Shown: positions 38,001-46,691 of the stretch, piece by piece
Layout: every line of letters starts with the position of its first letter
How positions within the stretch are numbered: the stretch's first letter is position 1
Assembly (NCBI RefSeq): GCF_001051995.2
Contig: NZ_CP014646.1
Coordinates: forward strand, 930,001 to 994,000
Reading direction: 5' to 3'
Source: Thauera humireducens
GTDB taxonomy: Bacteria > Pseudomonadota > Gammaproteobacteria > Burkholderiales > Rhodocyclaceae
Length of the DNA stretch: 64,000 nt
Notes under the pieces: model-generated
Told to the model about the DNA's origin: nothing
The model's input: only the letters and a program-made list of their open reading frames with translations
Databases searched by the model: none
Made by a program: the position numbers and the translations under genes

Positions 38001-38494
38001 TGAACGTTCCGTTTCGAATCGGTCAGGGTTTTGATGTACATGCGCTGGTGCCTGGCCGGCCGCTGATCATCGGCGGCGTGACCATCCCCCATCCGCGCGG
38101 ACTGCTCGGCCACTCCGACGCCGACGTGCTGCTGCACGCGATCACCGATGCGCTGCTGGGCGCCGCCGGCCTCGGTGACATCGGCCGCCTGTTTCCCGAT
38201 ACCGACGAACGCCACGCCGGCGCCGACAGCCGCGTGCTGCTGCGCGGAGCCTTTGCGCGCGTCCGCGACGCGGGTTGGGCGGTGGCGAACATCGACGCGA
38301 CGGTGATCTGCACCGCACCGAAGATCCTGCCGCATGCGCCGGCCATGGTCGGCAACATCGCCGCCGACCTGCAGATGGATCCGGCCGCGATCAACATCAA
38401 GGGCAAGACGACCGAAAAGCTCGGCTTCACCGGCCGCGGCGAAGGCATCGCCGCGCAGGCGGTGGCGCTGCTGGTGAAGGGCGACCATGCCTGA
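38000..38494 (+). CDS. ispF: 2-C-methyl-D-erythritol 2,4-cyclodiphosphate synthase
   Basis: This 164-aa trimeric enzyme performs the next-but-one step of the MEP pathway. The zinc-site Asp and His are in GQGFDVHAL, and the third ligand is in [20 protein letters not shown]. Also present are [18 protein letters not shown] and the C-terminal [24 protein letters not shown]. The start overlaps the ispD stop, and the gene overlaps thpR by 8 bp, so three genes are coupled. Confidence 0.96.
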   Translation: MNVPFRIGQGFDVHALVPGRPLIIGGVTIPHPRGLLGHSDADVLLHAITDALLGAAGLGDIGRLFPDTDERHAGADSRVLLRGAFARVRDAGWAVANIDATVICTAPKILPHAPAMVGNIAADLQMDPAAINIKGKTTEKLGFTGRGEGIAAQAVALLVKGDHA

Positions 38495-39050
38495 TGCAGG
38501 CGCAGCCGGTGCGGCGCCGCGCCTGCGCGTGTTCTTCGCGCTATGGCCCGACGCACCGACCGCGTCCTGCCTGCATTGCGAAGCTCGCCAACTGCAAGGT
38601 GCGTGTGGTGGACGGCTCATGCGGCCGGACACGATCCACCTGACCCTGGCCTTTCTCGGCGATACGCCGGTGTCGCGCCTCCCAATACTTGCCGAAGCCG
38701 CGGCGCAGGTGCACGCGCCACCCTGCACACTGGTGCTCGACCGATGCGGAAGCTGGCACGGCAACCGCGTGCTCTGGCTTGGACCGAGCAGCCCGCCTGA
38801 GCCATTGGGCCTGCTGGCCGGACAGCTGGGCAGCGCCCTGCGTGAACGTGGCGTTGCGCTCGAGCGCCGTCCCTTCGCGCCACATGTGACCATCGTGCGC
38901 AATGCCTTGCACGCACCACCGGCGCAGCAGGTCGCGGCGATCACCTGGGATGTGTCCGCCTTCGTGCTGGTGGCGTCGGAACGCGGCCCGGACGGTGCGC
39001 GCTATCGGGAACTCGGCCATTGGCCGCTTGGCGAAGACGCTGCGCGTTGA
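38487..39050 (+). CDS. thpR: RNA 2',3'-cyclic phosphodiesterase (2'-5' RNA ligase family)
   Basis: This 187-aa 2H phosphoesterase carries RVFFALWPD at the start of the fold and the two catalytic HxTx motifs HLTLAFLGD (about residue 51) and HVTIVRNA (about residue 133). It hydrolyses 2',3'-cyclic phosphate RNA ends and can ligate 2'-5' ends in vitro. It is translationally coupled to ispF; a metabolic link is not apparent. Confidence 0.92.
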   Translation: MPDAGAAGAAPRLRVFFALWPDAPTASCLHCEARQLQGACGGRLMRPDTIHLTLAFLGDTPVSRLPILAEAAAQVHAPPCTLVLDRCGSWHGNRVLWLGPSSPPEPLGLLAGQLGSALRERGVALERRPFAPHVTIVRNALHAPPAQQVAAITWDVSAFVLVASERGPDGARYRELGHWPLGEDAAR

Positions 39051-39073
39051 AAAGACTGCTTCGGAACAAGGTT

Positions 39074-39094
39074 GCGGGGCGCCAAGCGCCCCGC
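39074..39094 (+). terminator. GC-rich hairpin after thpR
   Basis: GCGGGGCGC-CAA-GCGCCCCGC is a perfect 9-bp stem starting 24 bp after the thpR stop. It lacks a T-run but lies at the end of the ispDF-thpR operon and before a convergent gene. A second 7-bp hairpin (GTCTCCT-CGA-AGGAGAC, 39129-39145) follows. Confidence 0.5.
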
Positions 39095-39239
39095 AGTGCC
39101 AGAGGTCGTCCATCAGGGACGCCTGCAGGTCTCCTCGAAGGAGACGTCAAGAGATCGGTCGCTGCCCGATCAAGCTTTGTCGTGAGATGGGTGGAGTCTC
39201 GTCAAACGCGTCCTCCTTCAACGTGCCGATCGCTCGGCT

Positions 39240-39677
39240 TCACAGGTAGATGGCCGAAGCCAGACGTTCGCTGAGTTCGGGTTCCGAAGTCTTGGTGTAG
39301 TCCTTTTCGAAGCGGTCCGTAATGAGCTGTGCGGTCGGACCGTCGATGACGGTGTTGAGCATGCCCATGAAGGCAGGCGGAGCGACGAGGATGGCGCGCT
39401 TGAACGCGTTCTGTGAGCGTCCCTGATAGAGCGCCTGAGCGATTTCCTGCGCGAAGACCTTGGCTTCGTGCTGTTTGGGAAGGGTCTGCGGCTGCATCGA
39501 GCCGCCGCCGCCATTGCCGGCCATGGCGCCGGAGCGGTCGGTGACGAGTTCAGAGTTCTTCTGCCTGCTTTCGGGGTGGATCAGTTCCTTGACCAGCGTG
39601 AGGCCCTTGTTGGGGCCGAGGTTCGCATACAGCTTCGCCAGGCTGGCGTTGGCAACCAAAATCCAGGTGATGGCCAT
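39240..39677 (-). CDS. Host-attachment-family protein (PF10116-like)
   Basis: This 145-aa soluble protein begins MAITWILVANASLAKLYAN and has HPESRQKNSELVTDRSGAM, a glycine-rich loop (GNGGGGSM), and FKRAILVAPPAFMGMLNTVI. This matches the family annotated 'protein required for attachment to host cells', related in fold to eRF1/archaeal release-factor domains. The annotated role comes from plant-associated bacteria and is not well supported in general. GGAGG precedes the ATG. Monocistronic. Confidence 0.8.
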   Translation of the reverse strand: MAITWILVANASLAKLYANLGPNKGLTLVKELIHPESRQKNSELVTDRSGAMAGNGGGGSMQPQTLPKQHEAKVFAQEIAQALYQGRSQNAFKRAILVAPPAFMGMLNTVIDGPTAQLITDRFEKDYTKTSEPELSERLASAIYL

Positions 39678-39875
39678 GAAACAACCTCCGTTGCGTGAAA
39701 AGGTCGATGTGCAATCCGTCGCACAAAACAGGTGCGGACGAATGCCACCGTTTCAAGCTTAGCCACTCCCGGAGGGACTGCCAAACGGCTTCGTTACCAC
39801 AGTGTGAAAATAAGTTTCGAGCAATGAATCGCGTCCTGCCAAGCCGCGCCGGCGGGTGAACTGGCCGAGCGGCAA

Positions 39876-40340
39876 TCAGAAAATGCCCATCGCCAGCCCC
39901 GATGCCATCGCCTCGCCGAGCTCCTCGGCTGCAGCCAGGTGCTCGGGCGCGATCGCCTTGCGCGCGATCAGCGGCTCGGCGACACACTTCCAGCCGTAGC
40001 CGTTCGCGATGCGCCCGATCTCCCGCACCGCCCCGGTGCCGTCGTTGTCGGCACTGACGAACACCGCATAGGGCAGGCCGACGAGCCGCCCCTCGCATGG
40101 GTAGTAGGTCCGGTCGAAGAAGTCCTTCAGCGCACCGGACATGTAGCCGAAGTTCTCCGGCGTGCCGAGCAGCAGTCCATCGCAGTTCAGCAGCTCATCG
40201 ACGCCGGCATCGAAGGCGCGCATGAGCCGGGATTCGATTTCTGTAACGCGCCCGGCGCCGCGCAGCACGGCCTTGGCAAGCTGCCCCGTGTTGCCCGACT
40301 GCGTGTGAAACACGATCAGCAACCGCTTGCGCGCACTCAT
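39876..40340 (-). CDS. Flavodoxin-family FMN reductase
   Basis: This 154-aa flavodoxin-like protein has the phosphate-binding loop FHTQSGNTGQLAKAV (about residues 11-25). A second FMN loop is LLLGTPENFGYMSGALKDFFDRTYYP, followed by GLPYAVFVSADNDGTGAVRE. It should act as a cytoplasmic FMN-dependent oxidoreductase or electron carrier. The ATG at 40340 overlaps the mtfA stop (ATGA), so the two are co-translated. Confidence 0.88.
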   Translation of the reverse strand: MSARKRLLIVFHTQSGNTGQLAKAVLRGAGRVTEIESRLMRAFDAGVDELLNCDGLLLGTPENFGYMSGALKDFFDRTYYPCEGRLVGLPYAVFVSADNDGTGAVREIGRIANGYGWKCVAEPLIARKAIAPEHLAAAEELGEAMASGLAMGIF

Positions 40341-41122
40341 GCTGCCGACTCCCGCAACCTCGCCTCGCCGGCGGCGGGGTCGACGCCGTAGAACTGCTGC
40401 AACTGCGCGTAAACCTTCGGGAAGTGGCGCATCAGTACCGAGGGCGTCTCGAAGAACACCTCGGACACCACCGCGAAGAACTCGCCCGGATGCTCGCTGC
40501 CATAGGGATCGATCTCGGTGTCGCCGCCGTTGTCCACCTCCTCGCAGAACGCCTCGTAGGCTTCGGAGAAAGCGTCTGCCCAGGCCTGGCGCGACATGCC
40601 GGCTCTCAGCCGCGGCAAGCCGTCCACGCCGCCATTTTCCATGTCGAGCTTGTGCGCGAACTCGTGGATCACCACATTGACGCCCGCGGGCTGCGCCTCG
40701 CCGTCGAACCACGACACCAGCACCGGGCCGCCTACCCAGGCCTCACCGAGCACCTCGTCGTCGTACTCGTGAAGCACGCCGGCCTCGTCGTACTCGCGAC
40801 GCGGAATGAGGAAGTCGCCCGGATAGACGACCACGCCCACCCAGCCGGCGTAGGCCCGCAGACCGATGTTGAGGATCGGCAGACAGGCCTGCAGCGCGAT
40901 GCCGAGCAGCATGTCGTCATCCAGCACCAGCCCATGCGCGCCGTGGAACTGCTTGGTGGCGAGAAACTCGAGCGCCAACGCGCGCAGGCGCAGACGCGCC
41001 TCCGCAGGCAGGAAGTCGAGGAAGAGCAGCCGACGCTCGACGCGTGCCCACTGCTCGTCGGACACCGCCGGGCCTTCACGCTCACCCAGCCCCAGCCAGC
41101 GGCGAATCCGCGCGAACACCAT
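40337..41122 (-). CDS. mtfA: Zinc-dependent peptidase, MtfA family
   Basis: This 261-aa M90-family protein has the metalloprotease motif HEFAHKLD (about residue 152) and a downstream Glu ligand in EFFAVVSEVFFE (about residue 220). WVGGPVLVSWFDGEA and DEAGVLHEYDDEVLGEAW are typical. In E. coli, MtfA binds the repressor Mlc and has aminopeptidase activity. No Mlc or PTS gene is nearby. It begins 3 bp after the EamA transporter gene. Confidence 0.93.
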   Translation of the reverse strand: MVFARIRRWLGLGEREGPAVSDEQWARVERRLLFLDFLPAEARLRLRALALEFLATKQFHGAHGLVLDDDMLLGIALQACLPILNIGLRAYAGWVGVVVYPGDFLIPRREYDEAGVLHEYDDEVLGEAWVGGPVLVSWFDGEAQPAGVNVVIHEFAHKLDMENGGVDGLPRLRAGMSRQAWADAFSEAYEAFCEEVDNGGDTEIDPYGSEHPGEFFAVVSEVFFETPSVLMRHFPKVYAQLQQFYGVDPAAGEARLRESAA

Positions 41123-41125
41123 CGT

Positions 41126-42019
41126 TCAGGCCGGCTGCCGCCGGGTGGTCAGGTAGATGCCGGCGAACACCAGGGCGATGCCGACGAAATGGTAGAGATA
41201 GGGCCGCTCGTCGAGGAAGATCGCCGCGAGAAGGGTCGCGAATACCGGCATCAGGTGGATGAAGAGCGAACCACGCGCCGGCCCCACGGCGGCGACGCCG
41301 GCGTTGTAGAACACGTAGCCGAGAAAGCCGGGAAAGATGCCCGTGTACAGGATGCCGCCGATCGCGCTCCAGCCGAGGTTGATCGTACGCCCGGCGGACA
41401 GCTCCCACGCATAGGCGGGCGTCAGCGCGAGCAGGCCGACGACGGTGAAGGCGGCCAGCAGCAGCATCGGATGCACCCCCTCGGGCCGCTTCTGCAGGCC
41501 GACCGTGTAGAGCCCCCAGACGGTGACCGCCGCCAGCATCCACAGGTCGCCGGTGTTCAGCGTGAATCCGAGCAGGATTTCCAGACTGCCGCGGCTGACG
41601 ATGGCCGCCACGCCGCCCAGCGACACGACGACACCGGCCGTCTCGAGGCGGCTCAGGCGCTTGCCGAAGAACAGGAAGGCGAAGGCGATGGTCGCGATCG
41701 GGATGAAGGAATTGAGCAGCGTCGCGCTCGTGGCGGTCGTGTGCTGCAGCGCCAGGTAGGCGAAGGTGTTGTAGCCGCCTACGCCGAGCAGGCCGAGCAC
41801 GACGATGACCGGCCACGCCGCCCTGAGCCGCGGCCACTGGCTGCGCAGATGGGGCAGGGCGAGCGGGGCGACCAGCGCCAACGCGATGATCCAGCGCCAG
41901 AATGCCAGCGCGATGGGGGGTACGTCGGCACGGATGCCACGGCCCATGACCATGTTTCCGGACCAGAAGAGGGCAGTGAGGGTGAGCAGCAGGTAGGGGT
42001 TGGCGGTGAGGCGATGCAT
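41126..42019 (-). CDS. EamA-family (DMT) transporter
   Basis: This 297-aa protein has ten predicted membrane helices in two EamA repeats. The first begins YLLLTLTALFWSGNMVMGRG, the second LWMLAAVTVWGLYTVGLQ, and each ends with the FLFFGKRLSRLETAGV / IFLDERPYLYHFVG type of motif. It probably exports a small metabolite; the substrate is unknown. The start is the ATG at 42019; the much longer open frame upstream is antisense to relA. First gene of an EamA-mtfA-flavodoxin operon. Confidence 0.9.
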   Translation of the reverse strand: MHRLTANPYLLLTLTALFWSGNMVMGRGIRADVPPIALAFWRWIIALALVAPLALPHLRSQWPRLRAAWPVIVVLGLLGVGGYNTFAYLALQHTTATSATLLNSFIPIATIAFAFLFFGKRLSRLETAGVVVSLGGVAAIVSRGSLEILLGFTLNTGDLWMLAAVTVWGLYTVGLQKRPEGVHPMLLLAAFTVVGLLALTPAYAWELSAGRTINLGWSAIGGILYTGIFPGFLGYVFYNAGVAAVGPARGSLFIHLMPVFATLLAAIFLDERPYLYHFVGIALVFAGIYLTTRRQPA

Positions 42020-42142
42020 CTCGGATCGTCGTGTTTGTCGGCCCGAGATGATCGCACACGGTGGCATGGTGACGAACGCTTCGTCGCCTGGATGGTCGGA
42101 AGGCACGGTCAGCACGCCTGCTGTATGGAATAATTCACCCCC

Positions 42143-44347
42143 ATGGTTTCCGTCACTCACGCCATCGCCCAAGGCGACACTGCCCCCCCGATCGACTTGC
42201 TTGCCGCCGGCCTCTCCGAGACCGAACGCGGCCGGGTCGAATCCGCGCTCGACTGGATCGCCGAGCTCTACGACGACAAGGTGCTCGGCACCGGCGAGTC
42301 CATCTGGACGCACGCGATCGGTACCGCGCTGATCGCGGCGTCGCTGCGACTCGATGCGGAGACGCGGATCGCGGCGCTGCTGTTCGCGGTGTGGGACGAA
42401 CTCGACGACCCGGCCGAGGAACTCAGGTCCCGCTTCGGCGAGGACATTGCCGTGCTCGTCCGCGGCCTGCACAAGCTCAATGGCCTGCGCGTGCTCACGC
42501 GCATGGCGGCGACCACCACCGCACCGGAGATCCGAGCGCAGACCGAGGTCCTGCGCAAGATGCTGCTGGCGATGGTCGAGGACATCCGCGTCGTGCTGGT
42601 GCGCCTGGCCTCGCGCACCCAGACCCTGCGCTTCTACACCGATCTGCCGGGTGACGCGCGCGTCGATGTGGCGCGCGAGAGCCTCGACATCTACGCGCCG
42701 CTGGCCAACCGGCTGGGCGTGTGGCAACTCAAGTGGGAGCTGGAGGACCTCTCCTTCCGCTTCATCGAGCCCGAGACCTACAAGCGCATCGCCAAGATGC
42801 TCGACGAGCGCCGTATCGAGCGCGAGCAGTTCATCCACGACGCCATCGAGCGCCTGCGCAGCGAACTTGCGGCAGTCGGGATCAAGGCCGAGATCACCGG
42901 CCGCGCCAAGCACATCTACAGCATCTACAACAAGATGCGAAAGAAGCGGCTCGACTTCTCGCAAGTGTTCGACATCCGCGCCCTGCGGGTGCTGGTCGAC
43001 GAGGTGAAGGACTGCTACACCGTGCTGGGCTTCGTGCACCAGATCTGGCAGCCGATCGCCAAGGAATTCGACGACTACATCACCAAGCCCAAGGGCAACA
43101 ACTACCAGTCGCTGCACACTGCGGTACTGGCGGGCGACGGCCGCGCGCTGGAAGTGCAGATCCGCACCCACGACATGCACAGGCATGCCGAGATGGGCGT
43201 GGCTGCCCACTGGCGCTACAAGGAAGGCACCCAGTCGGGTTCCGATTACGACGAGAAGATCGCGCTGCTGCGCAATCTTCTGTCATGGCGCGACGAGGTG
43301 ACCGACTCGGCGCACTGGATGGAGCAGTACAAGCGCGCCTCGCTCGACGATACGCTCTACGTGCTGACGCCGCAGGGCAAGGTCGTGGACCTGCCGCGCG
43401 GCGCCACGCCGATCGACTTCGCCTATCGCCTGCATACTGACCTGGGCCACCGCTGCCGTGGCGCGAAGGTGGACGGCCATCTGGTTCCGCTCAACACGCC
43501 GCTGGAGAATGGCCAGACGGTCGAGATCACCGCGGTGAAGGAGGGCGGGCCATCGCGCGACTGGCTGGACCTGCGCCAAGGCTACGTCGCGACCTCGCGC
43601 GCACGCTCGAAGATCAAGCAGTACTTCGCCCAGCTCGACGAGGAGGAGCTGCTCTCGCGGGGCCGGAGCTTCGTCACCAAGGAGATGCAGCGCGACGGAC
43701 ATGCGCAGGCGAACATCGACGGCCTTGCCGAGCGGCTGGGATTCAAGAACGCCGAGGCGCTCTACCTGGCCGCGGGCCGCGGCGAGGTGGGGCCGCGTTC
43801 GGTGCAGGTGGCCCTGCGCGAGGGCAGCGGGCCCGGGGCAGATACGCACGCCGAACCGGATTTCGTCGTCAGCCGCAGCCGCTCGGGCGACAACTCCGAC
43901 AAGATCCTGATCGTCGGCGTCGGCAAGCTGATGACCTCGCTGTCGCGCTGCTGCAAGCCGGCGCCACCCGATGCGATCGAGGGCTTCGTCACCCGCGGGC
44001 GCGGCATCTCGATCCACCGCGTCGATTGCCACGACTTCCAGATGCTGGCGCTGAAGCACCCGGAACGGGTGATCTCGGCCGAATGGGGCGACAAGGCAAC
44101 GGACACCAAGACCGCGCTGTACCAGGTCGACATCACGGTGCAGGCGATGGATCGGCAGGGGCTGCTGCGCGACATTTCGGAAGTGCTGTCGCGCGAGAAG
44201 CTGAACGTGATCGCGGTCAATACGCTGACCAAGAAGGGCACCGCCTACATGCGCTTCACGATGGAGGTGGGCGGCATCAAGCAAGTGCAGCGCGCCATCA
44301 CGCTGATCCGCGAGGTATCGGGTGTGATCGACGCACAACGCAAGTAG
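42143..44347 (+). CDS. relA: GTP pyrophosphokinase (stringent response synthetase)
   Basis: This 734-aa RelA/SpoT homologue is of the RelA type. The N-terminal hydrolase-like domain has lost the HD pair (WTHAIGTALIAAS then LLFAVWDELDD instead of HDxxED). The synthetase domain has RAKHIYSIYNKMRKK and the acidic EFDDYITKPKGNNYQSLHT typical of RelA. TGS (LYVLTPQGKVVDLPRGATP), a conserved-cysteine domain (LSRCCKPAPPDAIEG) and a C-terminal ACT domain (VQAMDRQGLLRDISEVLSRE) follow. It makes (p)ppGpp on starved ribosomes. A strong hairpin terminator follows. Confidence 0.95.
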   Translation: MVSVTHAIAQGDTAPPIDLLAAGLSETERGRVESALDWIAELYDDKVLGTGESIWTHAIGTALIAASLRLDAETRIAALLFAVWDELDDPAEELRSRFGEDIAVLVRGLHKLNGLRVLTRMAATTTAPEIRAQTEVLRKMLLAMVEDIRVVLVRLASRTQTLRFYTDLPGDARVDVARESLDIYAPLANRLGVWQLKWELEDLSFRFIEPETYKRIAKMLDERRIEREQFIHDAIERLRSELAAVGIKAEITGRAKHIYSIYNKMRKKRLDFSQVFDIRALRVLVDEVKDCYTVLGFVHQIWQPIAKEFDDYITKPKGNNYQSLHTAVLAGDGRALEVQIRTHDMHRHAEMGVAAHWRYKEGTQSGSDYDEKIALLRNLLSWRDEVTDSAHWMEQYKRASLDDTLYVLTPQGKVVDLPRGATPIDFAYRLHTDLGHRCRGAKVDGHLVPLNTPLENGQTVEITAVKEGGPSRDWLDLRQGYVATSRARSKIKQYFAQLDEEELLSRGRSFVTKEMQRDGHAQANIDGLAERLGFKNAEALYLAAGRGEVGPRSVQVALREGSGPGADTHAEPDFVVSRSRSGDNSDKILIVGVGKLMTSLSRCCKPAPPDAIEGFVTRGRGISIHRVDCHDFQMLALKHPERVISAEWGDKATDTKTALYQVDITVQAMDRQGLLRDISEVLSREKLNVIAVNTLTKKGTAYMRFTMEVGGIKQVQRAITLIREVSGVIDAQRK

Positions 44348-44367
44348 GCCTTCTGCGGCCGCAATGA

Positions 44368-44410
44368 GATCGGGGGCTGCGCCATGCCGGTGCCAGCCCC
44401 CGATCCGTTT
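44368..44410 (+). terminator. Rho-independent terminator of relA
   Basis: A perfect 12-bp stem GATCGGGGGCTG / CAGCCCCCGATC (44368-44379 and 44394-44405) has a 14-base loop and is followed by CGTTTT. It lies 20 bp after the relA stop and before the convergent ppk1 end. Confidence 0.8.
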
Positions 44411-44435
44411 TCAGCCCGTCACGCCGCGACTCGGC

Positions 44436-46517
44436 TCAGCTGCTGGCAGCGAGTTCCTGCAGCAGGATCAGCTGTGCGGCGCGCCGGATGCCGCGCGGGT
44501 TCTTGCGCTTGTAGCTGCCATCCGACTGCATCTCCCAGGCCTGGCAGTTGTCGCCCAGGTAAGGGCGCAGGCCTTCCTTCATGACGCGCCGCTTCAGGCG
44601 CGGATCGAGGACCGGGAAGGCGATCTCGATGCGGCGGAAGAAGTTGCGGTCCATCCAGTCTGCGCTCGACAGGAACATCAGGTCGGCACCATCGGCATGG
44701 AAGTGGAAGATGCGGTGGTGCTCGAGGAAGCGACCGATGACCGATCGCACCCGGATGTTGTCCGACAGGCCGGGCACGCCGGGCTTCAACGCGCAGGGAC
44801 CGCGCACGATCAGGTCGATCTCGACACCGGCCTGCGAGGCTTCGTAAAGCGCCTCGATGGTCTCGGGTTCGAGCAGCGCGTTCATCTTGGCGATGATGCG
44901 TCCGCGACGGCCCTCGCGGGCAATATCGGCTTCACGCCGGATCGCCTCGACCACCTTGGGCTGCAGGCTGAACGGGGCCTGCCACAGGTGGCGCAGTTCG
45001 CTTGCCGTGCCCAGCCCGGTGAGCTGCTTGAACACGGTGGCGACATCCTCGCCGATTTCCTCATTTGCGGTGAGCAGGCCGAAGTCGGTGTAGAAACGCG
45101 TGGTGCGCGGATGGTAGTTGCCCGTGCCCAGGTGCACGTAGTGGCGCAGGCCCCTTTCCTCACGCCGCACCACCATCAGCAGCTTGGCATGCGTCTTGTA
45201 CCCGAATACGCCATAGACGACGTGCGCGCCCACTTCCTCGAGGCGGTTCGCCCAGGTGATGTTCGCCTCCTCGTCGAAACGCGCCATCAGCTCCAGCACC
45301 ACGGTGACTTCCTTGCCCTTCTGCGCGGCGCGTACGAGATGTTCCATCAGCACCGAGTCGGTGCCGGTGCGATACACCGTCATCTTGATGGCCAGCACCT
45401 GCGGGTCGTCGGCCGCCGCACGCAGAAGGTCGATGACCGGCGCAAAGCTCTGGAACGGGTGATGCAGCAGCACGTCCGTCCCGCGCAGCGCGGCGAAGAT
45501 CTGGCGTCGCTTGTCGAGCGCTTTCGGCACGCCCGGCACGAAGGGCGAATACTTCAGTTCGGGGCGTTCGACCCAGTCGGGCACCTGCATCAGCCGCACC
45601 AGGTTCACGATGCCCGGCGTGCGGTACAGATCGTCCTGCTCCAGGTGGAAGTGCTGCAGCAGGAAGTTCGCCATCTCGTCCGAACAGTTGTCGGCGACCT
45701 CCAGGCGCACTGCATCGCCGAAATGGCGTTGCTGCAGTTCCCCCTTCAGCGAGGCGCGCAGATCCTTGACCTCTTCCTCATCGACGAACAGGTCGGAGTT
45801 GCGCGTGACACGGAACTGGTAGCACCCCAGCACCGTCATCCCGGAGAACAGTTCATGCACGTGTGCGTGCAGCACCGACGACAGGAAGACGAAGGTGTAT
45901 TCCTGGTCGCAGATCTCGCGCGGCAACCGGATTACCCGGGGAAGGGCGCGCGGCGCCTGCACGATCGCGGCACCGGAATCGCGCCCGAAGGCATCGCGCC
46001 CTTCCAGTTCGACGGCGAAGTTGAGCGACTTGTTGAGCACGCGCGGGAAGGGGTGTGCCGGGTCCAGCCCGATCGGGGTCAGCACCGGCATGACCTCGCG
46101 CATGAAATAGTCGCGGATCCAGCGCAGTTGCGCCTCGGTCCACAGGCTGCGACGCAGGAACACCACGCCTTCCTGCTCGAGCGCGGGGAGGATGTCCTCG
46201 TTGAGCAGCGTGTATTGCTCGGAGATGATCTCGTGCACTTCGTCGCTGACCTTCTCCAGCAGGTCGCGCGGTGAGATGCCGTCGTTGCCGGGCTTGCGGC
46301 TGCCGAGGCGGATCTGCTCCTTGATGCCCGAGACGCGGACCTCGAAGAACTCGTCGAGGTTGCTCGACACGATGCACAGGAAGCGCAGGCGCTCGAGCAG
46401 CGGCACGGTCGGGTCGGCGGCCTGCGCCAGCACCCGGCGCTGGAACTGCAGCAGCGACAGTTCTCGATTGATGAAGTGATCCGTGGGGTAGTTGCGATCG
46501 TTCTTCGGGGCGTACAT
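44436..46517 (-). CDS. ppk1: Polyphosphate kinase 1
   Basis: This 693-aa enzyme polymerises the gamma-phosphate of ATP into polyphosphate. The N domain starts FINRELSLLQFQRRVLAQA and SSNLDEFFEVRVSGIKEQ. The catalytic phospholipase-D-like domains hold the autophosphorylated His in YKTHAKLLMVVRRE (about residue 435) with HYVHLGTGNYHPRTTRFYTD. A second His is in LEHHRIFHF, followed by SSADWMDRNFFRRIE. Length is normal. Divergent from ppx with 174 bp between. Confidence 0.97.
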   Translation of the reverse strand: MYAPKNDRNYPTDHFINRELSLLQFQRRVLAQAADPTVPLLERLRFLCIVSSNLDEFFEVRVSGIKEQIRLGSRKPGNDGISPRDLLEKVSDEVHEIISEQYTLLNEDILPALEQEGVVFLRRSLWTEAQLRWIRDYFMREVMPVLTPIGLDPAHPFPRVLNKSLNFAVELEGRDAFGRDSGAAIVQAPRALPRVIRLPREICDQEYTFVFLSSVLHAHVHELFSGMTVLGCYQFRVTRNSDLFVDEEEVKDLRASLKGELQQRHFGDAVRLEVADNCSDEMANFLLQHFHLEQDDLYRTPGIVNLVRLMQVPDWVERPELKYSPFVPGVPKALDKRRQIFAALRGTDVLLHHPFQSFAPVIDLLRAAADDPQVLAIKMTVYRTGTDSVLMEHLVRAAQKGKEVTVVLELMARFDEEANITWANRLEEVGAHVVYGVFGYKTHAKLLMVVRREERGLRHYVHLGTGNYHPRTTRFYTDFGLLTANEEIGEDVATVFKQLTGLGTASELRHLWQAPFSLQPKVVEAIRREADIAREGRRGRIIAKMNALLEPETIEALYEASQAGVEIDLIVRGPCALKPGVPGLSDNIRVRSVIGRFLEHHRIFHFHADGADLMFLSSADWMDRNFFRRIEIAFPVLDPRLKRRVMKEGLRPYLGDNCQAWEMQSDGSYKRKNPRGIRRAAQLILLQELAASS

Positions 46518-46555
46518 GGGTGCTCTTTGGCGCGTTGAATTATCTTCCGGATTAT

Positions 46556-46584
46556 GTGACAGATTCGTTGCATCTTGATGACAG
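46556..46584 (-). promoter_or_regulatory. Pho-box-like direct repeats between ppk1 and ppx
   Basis: On the minus strand CTGTCAT and CTGTCAC occur 22 bp apart, i.e. two 11-bp turns. PhoB boxes use CTGTCAT-type 7-mers in 11-bp units, but the middle unit here (ATGCAAC) is a poor match, so this is only a candidate. It lies about 40-65 bp before the ppk1 ATG. Confidence 0.35.
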
Positions 46585-46661
46585 CGGTAAGCGTGTGCGC
46601 GCGGCGCAACGAATCATTGGCGGCAATTATCTGGTGCTGCAGCGCATCGAAACGAGAGTGC

Positions 46662-46667
46662 TAGAAT
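46662..46667 (+). promoter_or_regulatory. TAGAAT -10-like box before ppx
   Basis: GTGCTAGAATTCG lies 24 bp before the ppx ATG at 46692. Same hexamer as before ispD. No clear -35. Confidence 0.35.
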
Positions 46668-46691
46668 TCGCGTTTCCAGCATACCGCCCCA

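Noticed and set aside
39129..39145. Second hairpin after thpR as a small RNA gene
   Set aside because: Only a 7-bp stem with no promoter or T-run; there is too little to call an RNA gene.
42020..43210. Long N-terminal extension of the EamA transporter frame
   Set aside because: The extension is antisense to relA and lacks membrane helices; the ATG at 42019 gives the normal 10-TM protein.
42143..44347. relA as a bifunctional SpoT
   Set aside because: The HD hydrolase motif is missing and the synthetase loop is the acidic EFDD form of RelA-type enzymes.
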